A stretch of 64,000 bases of DNA from VRUE01 sp963702705 (GTDB lineage Bacteria > Actinomycetota > Thermoleophilia > Solirubrobacterales > 70-9), in assembly GCA_963702705.1 (NCBI GenBank), contig CAVPDR010000006.1:124001-188000 (forward strand), written 5' to 3'. A program made the position numbers and the translations under genes. The first letter of the stretch is position 1. Each line of letters opens with the position of its first letter. This document shows, piece by piece, positions 1-8,628 of the stretch. The notes beneath the pieces were generated by a model. That model ran no database searches, was not told the DNA's origin, and worked only from the letters and a program-made list of their open reading frames with translations.

Positions 1-62
1 CTACCTGGCGAATACCCGCGATTTGAGGCGGTCCGGCTGGACCGGCCTCCTACACTTGATCG

Positions 63-434
63 ATGGCCGCAGAGCCGCAAGCCGACTCCACCTTCACGCT
101 CTACCGGCGTGGCATCGAGTTGCTCGAGGAGGAGGACTTCGAGCAGGCGGCGGCGCCGCTGGAGGAGGCGGCGCGGCGGGCGCCGGAGAAGGCCTCGGTG
201 CGCGAGGCGCTGGGCCGCGCCTACTTCCGCTCCGGCCGCTTCGCCGCCGCCGCGGTCGAGTTCAGGGCGGTGGTCGAGCGCCATCAGGTCAACGACTACG
301 CCCACTTCTGCCTCGGCCGTGCACTGGCCAAGACCGGTGAGACCGAGCGCGCCCGCCATCACCTCGCCCTCGCCTCGAACCTGCGGCCCGACCGTCGCGA
401 ATACAGCTTCTACCTGGCGATGCTCGGGGCCTGA
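63..434 (+). CDS. Small tetratricopeptide (TPR) repeat protein
   Basis: A 123-residue cytoplasmic protein made almost entirely of TPR-like helix pairs. The pattern ELLEEEDFEQAAAPLEEA followed by ALGRAYFRSGRFAAAAVEF and HFCLGRALAKTGETERA spaces the usual W/L-G-Y-A-P-type positions about 34 residues apart, giving roughly three repeats. There is no signal peptide or membrane segment. TPR proteins are scaffolds for protein-protein contacts; no partner can be named. The ATG at 63 directly precedes the first repeat helix. The gene converges on a sensor kinase, and the stop codon lies inside the left arm of a long inverted repeat. Confidence 0.8.
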   Translation: MAAEPQADSTFTLYRRGIELLEEEDFEQAAAPLEEAARRAPEKASVREALGRAYFRSGRFAAAAVEFRAVVERHQVNDYAHFCLGRALAKTGETERARHHLALASNLRPDRREYSFYLAMLGA

Positions 435-533
435 GAGCCTGAAGGCGGCGCATATCGGCGTCCTCGGTCGCTCGCGTGCAGAGCACGCCACGCTCCCTGC
501 GTCCTTGATCTGCTTGCCTTCAGGCTCTCAGGC
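429..533. terminator. Long inverted repeat, probable bidirectional terminator
   Basis: Perfect 18-bp arms (429-446 and 516-533, GCCTGAGAGCCTGAAGGC and its complement) flank a 69-nt spacer. The TGA of the TPR gene (432-434) lies in the left arm, and the mirrored TGA of the kinase (528-530) lies in the right arm. T-rich sequence follows at 537-552. The position between convergent genes suggests termination in both directions; the long spacer is unusual for that. Confidence 0.6.
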
Positions 534-2278
534 GGCTTTTTCGTCTTTTTCTCTGTTTTCGCGGTGGCGAGCGGGGAGGACGGCGGTGATCGTCGTGCCC
601 TCGCCGGGAGCGCTCTGCAGGTCCAGGGTGCCGCCGGCGAGGGAGACGCGTTCGCGCATCCCGACCAGGCCGAAGCCGTCGGACCTGAGGCTCGGGTCGA
701 AGCCGCAGCCCCGGTCGGACACCCGCAGGCGGAGTTTCTCGCCGCTCTCGATCACCTCGACTTTTGCTCGCTCGGCTTCGCCGTGGCGGGCGGCGTTGTT
801 GAGCGCCTCCTGGACCAGGCGGTAGGCGGCGTCCTCGATCTCGCTGACCAGCCGTCGTTTGGTGCGGTCGGCGTGGAGGTCGATGTCGAGGTCGAGGTCG
901 ACCTCGATCGTGCCGCTGGCGGTTAGGCGTTCGGCCAGCGCTTCCAGGGCGGCGCCCAGGCCCAGCTCGTCGAGGGTGGTCGGCCGCAGGTCGGCGATCA
1001 GGCGGCGCATCTCGGCGATCGCGCTGTCGACCTGCTCGATTCCCTGCGCCAGCAGCCTGTCGGTCCCCTCGGCGTCGCTTCGCCTCGCCGCGGAGAGCAG
1101 GACGCGCAGGCCGGCGAGGCTCTGCAGCGATTCGTCGTGCAGCTCGCGCGCCCAGCGGCCGCGCTCGCGCTCGGTGGCGGCGATGCTTTCGCGGGTGCGT
1201 TCTTCGGCGACTGACTGCGCCGTGGCGACGGCGATCGCGGCGCTGGCGGCGAAGGAGACGAGGTCCTGCTCGTCCTCGCCGCTGAAGCCCGCGTCCCTGC
1301 CCAGCGGGTCGAGGGCGACGAGGACGCCCAGTGCCTGGCCGCGGAAGACGAGCGGGACGAGCAGGGAGGTGACGCCGGCCTCGGGCCGGCCCGGCCGCGC
1401 CATCAGGCTCGGGTCGAGGTCGACCACCCGGCGCGGCTCGCGCGCTTCGAGCACCTGGCCGGGGATCGAGCCGGCGATCGGGATCCGCCCATCTGCCATC
1501 TGCCCCTCGCGCTCGCCGGCGAAGGACGCGGTCGCCAGCTCGTCGCGGTCGCGCAGCAGGATCAGCAGCGATCGTGCCTCGACCAGCGCTCGGCCGCGCT
1601 TGACGACGATCTCGAGGATGCGGTCGAGGTCGGTCTCGCCGCCGACCGCGCGGGCGATCTCGGTCGTCGCTTCGAGCCGGTGCACGGCGCGCTCCATCTC
1701 GTCGCCGCGGCTCTCGACGCTGCGGTAGAGGCGGGCGTTCTCGACCGCGATCGCCGTCCACTCGGCGAGGATCACCGCCGACTGCTCGTCGGCGTCGTCG
1801 AACTCGCCCTCCGCTCTTCTCGGTCAGGTAGAGGTTGCCCCAGGCGTGGCCGCGGATCATCACCGGCACGCCGAGGAAGCTCGACATCGGCGGGTGGCCG
1901 GGCGGGAAGCCGTAGGAGCGCGGGTGGGCGCCGACGTCGGCGAGGCGCAGCGGCCGCGGCTGCTCGATCAGCAGGCCGAGGACGCCACGGCCGCGCGGCA
2001 GGTTGCCGATCGCCCGCCGTCCCGGCCTCGTCGATGCCGTGGGTGATGAAGCGCTCGAGCTCGTGGCGGTCTTCGTCGAGCACGCCGAGCGCGGCGTAGC
2101 GGGCGCCGGTCAGTTCGCAGGCGACCTCGAGCACCTGGCGGAAGACGACCTCGGGGTCGAGCTCGGCCACGAGGCTGCGACCGACGTCGATCAGCTCCCT
2201 CAGGCGGGGCTCGTCGAGCGCCCCGCTGTCGTAACCCTGTGCCACCGCTACGCCCACCTCCGGTGATTGCCACTCCAT
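528..2278 (-). CDS. GAF-domain sensor histidine kinase, NarL/DevS type (two frameshifts)
   Basis: Cytoplasmic sensor kinase without membrane segments. The N-terminal part (from the ATG at 2278) starts a GAF domain, a second GAF-like domain follows (ARSLLILLRDRDELATASF), then a HisKA_3 dimerisation helix with the phospho-acceptor in RELHDESLQSLAGLR and a HATPase with GFGLVGMRERV. The reading frame changes twice, near 2023 (an extra G) and near 1810 (an extra base in GCGGAGGGC). Between them the GAF sequence continues in a third frame (SSFLGVPVMIRGHAWGNLYL). Motifs are otherwise intact, so a sequencing error or a very recent lesion is likely. It is divergent from the response regulator at 2342, its probable partner. 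What the GAF domains sense is not visible. Confidence 0.8.
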
Positions 2279-2341
2279 GCTACCGCCGCCAAGCTTATGC
2301 TCAAGACACGTTGATTAGGTGAATTTCGCGGGAAAACCCCG

Positions 2342-3091
2342 ATGTTGCGGCAATCGGCGGCGGGATTAGATGGAGCAATGAGTTCGAGCTATGGGACTGC
2401 CGGCGCGGCTAATCTCGTCGCTGTGACGGCTGAGCAGTCGCACTCCGATCGTTCGCGGAAAGCCACAACGACGACGATCGTCCTCGCCGACGACCACACG
2501 GTGATTCGCAACGCACTGCGCATGCTGCTCGACGCCGAGCCCGGCTTCGAGGTCGTCGCCGAGGCCGGCGACGCCGACACGGCGCTGCGCTACGTGCGCG
2601 GCCACAAGCCGACCGTGCTGATCCTCGACCTCAACATGCCGGGACGCTCCAGCCTCGACGCGGTGCCTGACATCCTCGAGGCCTCGCCGCAGACCGAGAT
2701 CGTCGTGCTGACGATGCAAAACGAGCCCGCCTTCGCCCGTCGGGCGCTGCAGGCGGGGGTGCGCGGCTACGTGCTGAAGGAGGCCGCCGACGCCGAGCTG
2801 GTGCAGGCGGTGCGCAGCGCCGCCGCCGGCGACACCTACCTGCAGCCGGCGCTAGGCGCGCGGCTGGCCGCCGCCGGCGAGGCCCGCCAGGCCGACGAGC
2901 TGAGCGAGCGCGAGCGCGACGTCCTGCGCCTGATCGCGCTCGGTCACACCAACGCCGAGGTGGCCGAGCAGCTCTACATCAGCATCCGCACGGTGGAGAG
3001 CCACCGCGCCCACATCCAGCAGAAGCTGCGGCTCTCGAGCCGCGCCGAGCTGGTCCGCTACGCGCTCGAGCGCGGCCTGGTCGAAACCTGA
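2342..3091 (+). CDS. LuxR/NarL-family response regulator
   Basis: Receiver domain (about residues 42-160) with the acidic pair in VLADDHTVIRN, the phospho-acceptor Asp in LILDLNMPG, Thr in VVLTMQ and Lys in GYVLKEA. A LuxR-type HTH follows (about 185-245: LSERERDVLRLIALGHTNAE and RTVESHRAHIQQKL). It is a DNA-binding transcription regulator switched by phosphorylation. It stands 63 bp from and divergent to the kinase gene, which is the likely cognate sensor. The start is uncertain: the ATG at 2342 gives 249 residues, while the ATG at 2378 removes a non-conserved leader. Neither has a good Shine-Dalgarno. Targets are unknown. Confidence 0.88.
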   Translation: MLRQSAAGLDGAMSSSYGTAGAANLVAVTAEQSHSDRSRKATTTTIVLADDHTVIRNALRMLLDAEPGFEVVAEAGDADTALRYVRGHKPTVLILDLNMPGRSSLDAVPDILEASPQTEIVVLTMQNEPAFARRALQAGVRGYVLKEAADAELVQAVRSAAAGDTYLQPALGARLAAAGEARQADELSERERDVLRLIALGHTNAEVAEQLYISIRTVESHRAHIQQKLRLSSRAELVRYALERGLVET

Positions 3092-3138
3092 GCCGGAGAG
3101 GTGGGCATTACGTGGTTCCGCTCACCTGAGGAGGGGAA

Positions 3139-3822
3139 TTACGCAGCGGAATTTGTGGGCGTTGGTCGACGCCAGTGGAGTTGACAATCCCCGCCTGCTG
3201 ACACAGTCACCACCGCAAAAACGTTTTCTGGACTGAAGTTCGTGATGTCGCTCGACCACTCTTCGCCGGCGCCCAGAACCACCCCGGGCTGCTGAGAGAA
3301 GGCAGCCAGCTGCAGCGCCTCCGGCAGCGTCCCGCCCTGTACGGCGCAGGAGTTGGCCGCCGCCGGCGCGCTCACCGCGGTTTCGCTCGGCGAGGTCTGC
3401 CAGCAGGCGCCGGCGAACGCCTCGGTGCCGGGCAGGCAGCCGGCTTCGTGACCGTTGACCGACTGGGCGGTGATCGCGTTGACGGCGTTGAGCGCGGTCT
3501 GGGCGTCGATCGCGCTTTTGGCCGTGTCGGCGGTTTCGGCGTGGGCCGCGTTGGGCACCTGGCCGAGGCTGAGCTCGTCGATTTCGGCGCCGGTGATCAG
3601 CGCCTTCTGGTTCGCACCCGCCGCGGCCAGCACGCCCGGCTTGAGCCGGTTGGCCGGGATCGAGCGCAGCTTCAGCCGGTTGCCGGGAAGGGACTTCACC
3701 TTCACCGCCCTGCCGTCGATCCTCGCCTTCTTCGCCGCGTAGACCGTGCCGCCGAGCGCGATGAACAACGCTAAAACGGCGACCCCAAGCGCCGGCGAGG
3801 GCCGTCGAATCCCCTGTCCCAT
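3139..3822 (-). CDS. Membrane-anchored or secreted protein of unknown function
   Basis: A 227-residue protein. An N-terminal hydrophobic segment (PALGVAVLALFIALGGTVYA, about residues 10-29) is followed directly by a basic AKKARIDGRAVKVKSLPG stretch, then an Ala/Thr/Asp-rich region (residues 80-130) and a C-terminal globular part with four Cys (CLPGTEAF, ACWQ, NSCAVQ, DCQLH). This pattern, a TM/signal segment followed by short NRLKLRSIPANRLKPG-type repeats, recurs in anonymous exported proteins of related actinobacteria. The last 20 residues look less regular, so a frameshift near the 3' end cannot be excluded. A weak inverted repeat (TTCCGCT/AGCGGAA) separates it from the convergent response regulator. 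Confidence 0.65.
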   Translation of the reverse strand: MGQGIRRPSPALGVAVLALFIALGGTVYAAKKARIDGRAVKVKSLPGNRLKLRSIPANRLKPGVLAAAGANQKALITGAEIDELSLGQVPNAAHAETADTAKSAIDAQTALNAVNAITAQSVNGHEAGCLPGTEAFAGACWQTSPSETAVSAPAAANSCAVQGGTLPEALQLAAFSQQPGVVLGAGEEWSSDITNFSPENVFAVVTVSAGGDCQLHWRRPTPTNSAA

Positions 3823-3887
3823 CTCTCCCCCTTTGCTCAGAACGACCAGAGGCGGCCGAGCCTAGCCCCGGCCCGGCGGAGGGCAAA

Positions 3888-3913
3888 GACCGCTGGACGA
3901 AAATCCAGCGGTC
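3888..3913. repeat. 10-bp stem hairpin upstream of the cobalamin riboswitch
   Basis: Perfect arms GACCGCTGGA (3888-3897) and its complement (3904-3913) enclose a six-base CGAAAA loop. It lies in the 155 bp between the divergent secreted-protein gene and the riboswitch, so it may be a terminator for distal transcription, a leader structure or an operator. No T-tract follows. The rest of 3823-3977 shows nothing else I can name. Confidence 0.4.
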
Positions 3914-3977
3914 GGGTGGACAGCCGGAAGGTCCGGTCGGCTGTCTCGCGGCGCAGCGGATAGACTCGCCCGCGTAA

Positions 3978-4142
3978 TCGGTCGGTGGTCAAGGGAAGTC
4001 CGGTGAGATGCCGGCGCGGTCCCGCCACTGTGACCGGGTCAAGGAAGTCGCGGGCGCTTTGGCGCCAGCCACTGGGGAGGACACGGATTCCCCGGGAAGG
4101 TGCGGCCGACCCACCCCGGAAGCCAGGAGACCTGTCCCCGGC
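3978..4142 (+). promoter_or_regulatory. Cobalamin (AdoCbl) riboswitch
   Basis: The conserved blocks of the cobalamin riboswitch family occur in order: GGGAAGTCCGGTGAGATGCC (3993-4012), then GCGGTCCCGCCACTGTGA (the B12 box, 4015-4032), CCACTGG downstream and the closing GGAAGCCAGGAGACCTG (4118-4134). The gene start is at 4178, with AGGAAAGGGTGG between 4160 and 4171. A short ACCCT/AGGGT pairing (about 4153-4168) could mask the ribosome-binding region, which would fit translational control. Boundaries are approximate. B12 binding should turn down the downstream uptake operon. Confidence 0.92.
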
Positions 4143-4177
4143 CAGCCATGACAACCCTCGAGGAAAGGGTGGCTTAA

Positions 4178-4930
4178 ATGCCAAGACTCGTTCCATTCCG
4201 GCTGGCCGCCGCGTGCGCGCTGGCTCTTCTGCTGTTGCTCTCGACCGCTGCGCTCGGCCGCGGCCAAGGGCGCCGCGCGTCGACCTGCGCGTGGTCGGCA
4301 GCGGCGGCAAGGCGCTGGCCGAACAGTTCATCGGCGCCAAGACGACGTCGATCAAGACCAGCCCCAAGGCGACCTGCCTCGGCGACGGCACCGGCGGCAG
4401 CGGCAAGTCGGTGCAGGTCAAAGGGCCGACCGCGCTGGGCGTGCTGGGCCAGGCGTCGAAGATCACGCCGGCGCTGCGCCCGCTGCTGGTCACCGACCAC
4501 TTCCTCTCCGAATTCGGCCTCGGGCTCTGCGGGATCGGCAAGTCGCAGACGACCAAGAAGCTCTCCTGGTACCTCAAGGTCAACCACAAGAACCCGAACA
4601 AGGGCGGCGAACTGGTCAAGCTGCACGCCGGCGACGAAGTGCTGTGGGCGCTCGAGCCCTACCCCTACCCCGACGAGCTGGCGCTGGTCGCGCCGCACGA
4701 AGCGGAGGCGGGCAAGCCGTTCACGGTCAGCGTCTTCTCCTACGACGACAAGGGGAAGAAGACGCCGGCCGCCGGCGTCACGGTGACCGGCGCCGGCGCC
4801 CCGACCGACGCCGACGGCACGGCCACGGTGACGCTCTCGGCGCCGACCGTGCTGACGCGCCACCGATGGCAAGGACATCCCGTCCAACCAGGTCGCGGTC
4901 TGCGTCAGCGGGGCCTGCGGCGGCGGCTGA
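4178..4930 (+). CDS. Secreted DUF4430-like protein with C-terminal Ig-like domain (two frameshifts)
   Basis: First gene under the cobalamin riboswitch. It has a Sec signal peptide (residues 1-26, hydrophobic core ACALALLLLLSTAAL). The mature part resembles the DUF4430/transcobalamin beta-domain fold: RVVGSGGKALAEQFIG, then SWYLKVNHKNPNKGGELVKL followed by HAGDEVLWAL, the pattern 'W-x-Y-x-V-N-x-K ... L-x-x-G-D-E-V-x-W'. A bacterial Ig-like/carboxypeptidase-regulatory module follows (FTVSVFSYDDKGKKTPAAGV) and a Cys-containing tail ends at 4930. The frame is lost near 4260 (apparent one-base deletion) and regained near 4858 (insertion). The likely role is extracellular capture of a corrinoid for the adjacent ECF transporter; this rests on context and is not proven. 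The ATG at 4178 follows a purine-rich site. Confidence 0.7.
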
Positions 4931-4934
4931 TCCG

Positions 4935-5855
4935 ATGAGGGGCCCCGGCACGGCGGTCGCGATCGCGCTGCTCTTCGCAGCGCTCGCGGCCGCCGGCTGC
5001 GGCCTCGGCCCCGGCAAGGGGGTCGGCGACGTCGAGCTGACGGTGACGCGGGACTACGGGACCGTGCCGATGCTTCACCGCACGCTCGGCGACCTGACCG
5101 AATCCGACACGGTGATGCGGGCGCTCGAACGCAGCGCCGACATCTCCACCCGCTACGGCGGCGGCTTCGTGCAGTCGATCGAAGGGCTGGAAGCGGAGGA
5201 GAGCGCCGAGCGCTCGCTCGACTGGTTCTTCTACGTCAACGGGGTCGAGGCGACGGTCGGCGCCGCCGACTACTCGCTGCACGGGGGCGAGTCGATCTGG
5301 TGGGACTACCGCGACTGGGGTGCGGCGATGCGGGTGCCGGCCGTGGTCGGCTCCTGGCCGCAGCCCTTCCTCGACGGCTACGACGGCAAGCGGCGGCCGG
5401 TGGCGGTCGAGTGCCTCGGCGGCGGTGCGGCCTGCGACGCGGTGCGCGAGCAGCCTCGAAGGGGCCGGCGTCGACGGTCGCGGCGGGCTCGCCCGACGGC
5501 GCGATCCGGGTCCTGGTCGGTCCCTGGGCGCGGGTGCGCGAGGACCCGGCGGCGGCGCAGATCGAGAAGCGGGCCGCAGGCGAGCGGGGTCTTCGCCGAC
5601 TTCCGCGACGGCCGGGGTGCGATACGTGCTCAGGGGCTGGGCGAAGACGGCAAGCCGGCGGCGGGCCTTCGGGCCCGACGCCGGCCTGGTCGCCGCGACT
5701 CGCCGCTACGAAGCGCCGCCGGTCTGGGTGGTGACCGGCGCCGACGCCGCCGGGGTCGAGGGCGCCGCCGGGCCTGCTCGACGCGGCCGACCTGCGCGAC
5801 CGCTACGCGGTCGCGGTCGAAGCGGGAGAAGGAGACGCCGCTTCCGCTGCGATGA
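4935..5855 (+). CDS. DUF4430 (transcobalamin beta-domain-like) lipoprotein, frame-disrupted
   Basis: Starts four bases after the preceding stop. It has a lipoprotein signal with lipobox LAAAGCG (Cys about residue 20). A clear DUF4430 domain follows: GYGTVPML-type start, TVMRALERSADISTRYGGGF, then LDWFFYVNGVEATVGAADYS and LHGGESIWWDYRDW, the family's 'W-F-Y-x-V-N-G ... G-x-x-I-W-W-D-Y' signature. The second half (SPDGAIRVLVGPWARVREDP; VWVVTGADAAGVE) is readable only by moving between all three frames, with about six net one-base insertions between 5450 and 5840. The predicted end (ETPLPLR, TGA at 5853-5855) overlaps the next ATG as ATGA. It is a candidate cobalamin-binding partner of the barrel domain encoded at 8628-10518. 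Confidence 0.72.
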   Translation: MRGPGTAVAIALLFAALAAAGCGLGPGKGVGDVELTVTRDYGTVPMLHRTLGDLTESDTVMRALERSADISTRYGGGFVQSIEGLEAEESAERSLDWFFYVNGVEATVGAADYSLHGGESIWWDYRDWGAAMRVPAVVGSWPQPFLDGYDGKRRPVAVECLGGGAACDAVREQPRRGRRRRSRRARPTARSGSWSVPGRGCARTRRRRRSRSGPQASGVFADFRDGRGAIRAQGLGEDGKPAAGLRARRRPGRRDSPLRSAAGLGGDRRRRRRGRGRRRACSTRPTCATATRSRSKREKETPLPLR

Positions 5856-6855
5856 GATCGCCGTTCGCCTACACGCCGAGGCCGGGCCCGCTGCAGGCCG
5901 CCTCGCCGGCCGCTGCGGTCGCCTACCTCGGCTCGCTGGTCGCCGTCGCCTTCCTCTACTCGAACCCGATCGTGCTGGTCGGCGACCGGCGCTGCGCTGG
6001 TCCTCGCCGGCCGCCTCGCCGGCGCCGGGCGGCGGTTCGCGCGGCGCTCTGGATGGGTCTGACCCTGGCCGCTGCTGATCGTCGTCGTCAACGCCTCGTG
6101 GTCAGCCGCGGCGAGACGGTGCTGGCGCGGCTGGGCGAGTGGCCGCTGCTCGGCCAGGTCGACGTCACCGCCGAGGCGATCGCCGCCGGGGCCGTGCTCG
6201 GCCTGCGCGCCGCCGTGGTGATGGTCGGCTTCGCCGTCTACTCGGCCTGCGTCGACCCCGACCGGGTGCTGCGCGCGCCTGCGCCCGCTCGCCGGCCGCT
6301 CGGCTCTCACCGCGACCCTCGTCTCCCGCCTGGTCCCGGTCGCCGCCGCCGACGCCGCCCGCCTGCGCGACGCCGCCCGCCTGCGCGGCCCCGGCGCGGC
6401 GCCGGTCGGCAAGGCGCCGCTGGCCCGCCGCCTGCTGGCCGGCTCGCTCGACCGCGCCGTCGACGTCGCCGCGACCCTGGAGCTGCGCGGCTACTCGCTC
6501 GAACGCTCCCCGGCGTGCAAGCGGCCGGCAGCAGCCGGCATCCCGCTACGACCGCCGCTTCTACGCAACGGGCGCCGCCGTCCTTATCGCCGCGATCGCC
6601 GCCAAGCTCCTCGGCGCCGACGATTTCGCCGAATACCCGACGATCGAGATCGGACGGGCACCACCACCCTCGTCCTCTCGGCCACGATCGCCTCTCAGCG
6701 GCCTCGCCCCGCTGGCGACGCCGGCCCCGCCGAGCTGGCACCACCCACCCGACCAATCTCCGAACTGCATCAAATTCTCTATCTACCGGGATGAGAATTT
6801 GATGCAGTTCGCGGACGTCGTCCTCATCCATTCGCCGGAGGTCGGCGGTGCCTGA
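5852..6855 (+). CDS. EcfT transmembrane coupling subunit (CbiQ-like), frame-disrupted
   Basis: The energy-coupling T subunit links the ATPases to the S component of an ECF vitamin transporter. The N-terminal TM region reads AVAYLGSLVAVAFLYSNPIV, followed by WPLLGQVDVTAEAIAAGAV and ALGLRAAVVMVGFAVYSACV-type helices. The two cytoplasmic coupling helices carry the diagnostic Arg-Gly pairs LRDAARLRGPG and ATLELRGYSLERS. Two more hydrophobic segments follow (FYATGAAVLIAAIAAKLLG; TTTLVLSATIA). At least four one-base indels (about 5985, 6045, 6075-6100, 6285 and further) break the frame. The last frame ends at 6855, eight bases into the ATPase gene, and runs through a perfect palindrome (6761-6811). 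Confidence 0.72.
6761..6811. repeat. Palindrome, type A (ACTGCATCAAATT stem), copy 1
   Basis: Perfect 19-bp arms at 6761-6779 (CGAACTGCATCAAATTCTC) and 6793-6811 with a 13-nt loop. A second copy with the same stem core and loop length lies at 60954-61006. Here it sits at the 3' end of ecfT, just before the ATPase gene. Confidence 0.85.
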
Positions 6856-8628
6856 CCTGGCGACTTCGAACCGCGCGACCCCGGCCCTCGCGATCGACGG
6901 CCTCACCTACAGCTACCCGGCGGCGTCCCGCAGCCGGCCCTCGATGACATCTCTCTCCAACTGGCACCCCGGCGAGTTCGCCCTTCTGGCCGGCCGCTCA
7001 GCCAGCGGCAAGTCGACACTCCTCCGAGCCGCCTGCGGCCTGGTCCCGCACTTCCACGGCGGTGAGATCGACGGCAGCATCGACGTGGCGGGCATCGACG
7101 CGATAGCCACCGGCCCGGGCGAGCTGGCAGCCGCAGTTGGCTACGTAGCCCAGGACCCCGAGACCCAGGTCGTCTCGACCACGGTGGCTGCGGAGATCGA
7201 GCTTCCCCTGGAGATGCGCGGCGACCCACCAAGCTCTCGTGCCAGAGCGGTCGAGGAGGTTGCCCTGGCCCTCGCGATCCCCCACTTGCTTGACCGCGCC
7301 GTGGACACCCTTTCGGGCGGGGAGCTCCAACGCGTAGCCCTCGCCGCAGCCCTGGTCACTCGGCCGCGCCTGGTCCTCCTGGATGAGCCAACCTCCCAGC
7401 TGGACCCGGTAGCCGGCGACGAGCTGATCTGGCTCCTGCGTCGCCTCAACGAGGAGTGGGGCGTGACCATCTTGCTTGGCCGAGCACGCCTGGAGCGCTG
7501 CCTTGCCGCGGCTGACCGAGTCATCGCAATGACCTCAGGCTCAATTTCTTTCGACGGCGCCCCCCGCGACTTCCTCACCTGGGCGCAGGACGCCGATACC
7601 AGCCCTGGAGACTCCGGCCGCCCGCCTCTTCTCCCTCGCCGGCATCGAACCACTTCCCAACGGCGTCCGCGACGCGCGGCAGACCCTGCTACCGCGGCAG
7701 AGCTCGCGGAGGGGAGGGGCGGACCCCCTCCGAGCGGCTTGTACTTTTTCGGCGGAGAGACAGCGGCTGGCCGTGAGCGGATCTGCCGAAAAAGTACAAG
7801 ACGTTCGGAGGGGGTCCGGCTCCCCTTCAGACCGCAGCGGCTCGATGTCAGGGACCTGTGGGTGGAGCTGACCAGCGGCGATGCGATGCCGCGATGTTCT
7901 GCGCGGAGTCGATCTGAAGGTTGAGCGCGGCGAACGCGTAGCGCTGATGGGCCGCAACGGCGCCGGCAAGAGCACGCTGCTGCGAACCGCTGGGCGGGCT
8001 GATCGGAGCCGGTTCGAGGTCGGGCGGAAACGCCGAATGGGATCGCTCTATTGACCCAGAACCCCAGCGATTACCTCGTCCGCGAGCGGGTCGGCGACGA
8101 GCTTCCGGGGGACGCGGGGGTGGCAGCGCTGCGGGTCGTCGGCATGGAGCACTGCGGTGGACGCCGACCCCCGCGACCTCTCCGGCGGCGAGCGACAGCG
8201 CCTGGCCCTGGCGATCGCCCTGGCGGGTCGCATGGAAGGCGAGCGAGCTGCCGGGTCTAGTCGCCCTTGACGAGCCGACGCGCGGAATGGACCGCGCGCG
8301 CAAGGGCGACCTCGTCGACGCTGATCGGCGACTTGGCGGCCCGCGGCGCCGGCCTCCTCGTCGCCACCCACGACGTCGAGTTCGCCGCCGCCTTCGCCGA
8401 GCGCGTCGTCTTGCTCGGCGACGGCGTGCGTGATCGCCGACGGCCCCGCTGCCGAGATCCTCTCCGGCGGCTGGTACTTCGCCACCGAGGTGGCGCGGGT
8501 CCTGGACCTTCCGGGGGTGGTAACTCCCGAGCAGGGCGTCGACGCCCTCCAAGCATCCGATGAGTTCGCCTTTAGGCGTCGCTGGGGGGCTACTAAACAC
8601 GAACTCACCACCGGAGGGTCGCGGCTGA
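6848..8628 (+). CDS. Double ATP-binding subunit EcfA1-EcfA2 fusion, frame-disrupted
   Basis: Two ABC ATPase modules in one chain power the ECF transporter. Domain 1: Walker A GRSASGKST, Q-loop VAQDPETQ, signature LSGGELQRVALAAAL, Walker B LVLLDEPTSQLDP. Its H-loop region reads TILLGRARLERC where the family has AEHRLE; a one-base insertion and a nearby one-base deletion restore the histidine. Domain 2 (about 7850-8540): Walker A GRNGAGKST, Q-loop LLTQNPSDYLVRERV, signature LSGGERQRLALAIAL, Walker B LVALDEPTRGMD and H-loop VATHDVEF. The frame changes near 7600, 7890, 7990, 8040, 8155, 8235, 8320 and 8430. The linker holds a nested palindrome that is in frame. A GTG start at 6848 overlaps ecfT. 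The proposed end TGATG (8626-8630) couples it to the S component. Confidence 0.75.
7720..7818. repeat. Nested palindrome, type B (CTTGTACTTTTT), inside the EcfA linker
   Basis: Outer arms of 14 bp (7720-7733 and 7805-7818, CGGACCCCCTCCGA) enclose inner arms of 16 bp (7738-7753 CTTGTACTTTTTCGGC and 7785-7800) around a 31-nt centre. The whole block is read in frame through the linker between the two ATPase domains. The inner motif recurs in the palindrome at 14929-15046. Confidence 0.85.
8561..8607. repeat. Imperfect palindrome at the EcfA / S-component junction
   Basis: Arms TGAGTTCGCCTTTAG (8561-8575) and its complement at 8593-8607 pair over 15 nt with two mismatches. It lies at the C-terminal end of the second ATPase domain, about 20 bp before the S-component start. 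Confidence 0.6.

Noticed and set aside
109..825. Long Arg/Ser-rich open frames overlapping the TPR and kinase genes on both strands
   Set aside because: They are shadows in high-GC DNA: composition is dominated by R, S, A, P and G, no domain is visible, and they overlap genes with clear families.
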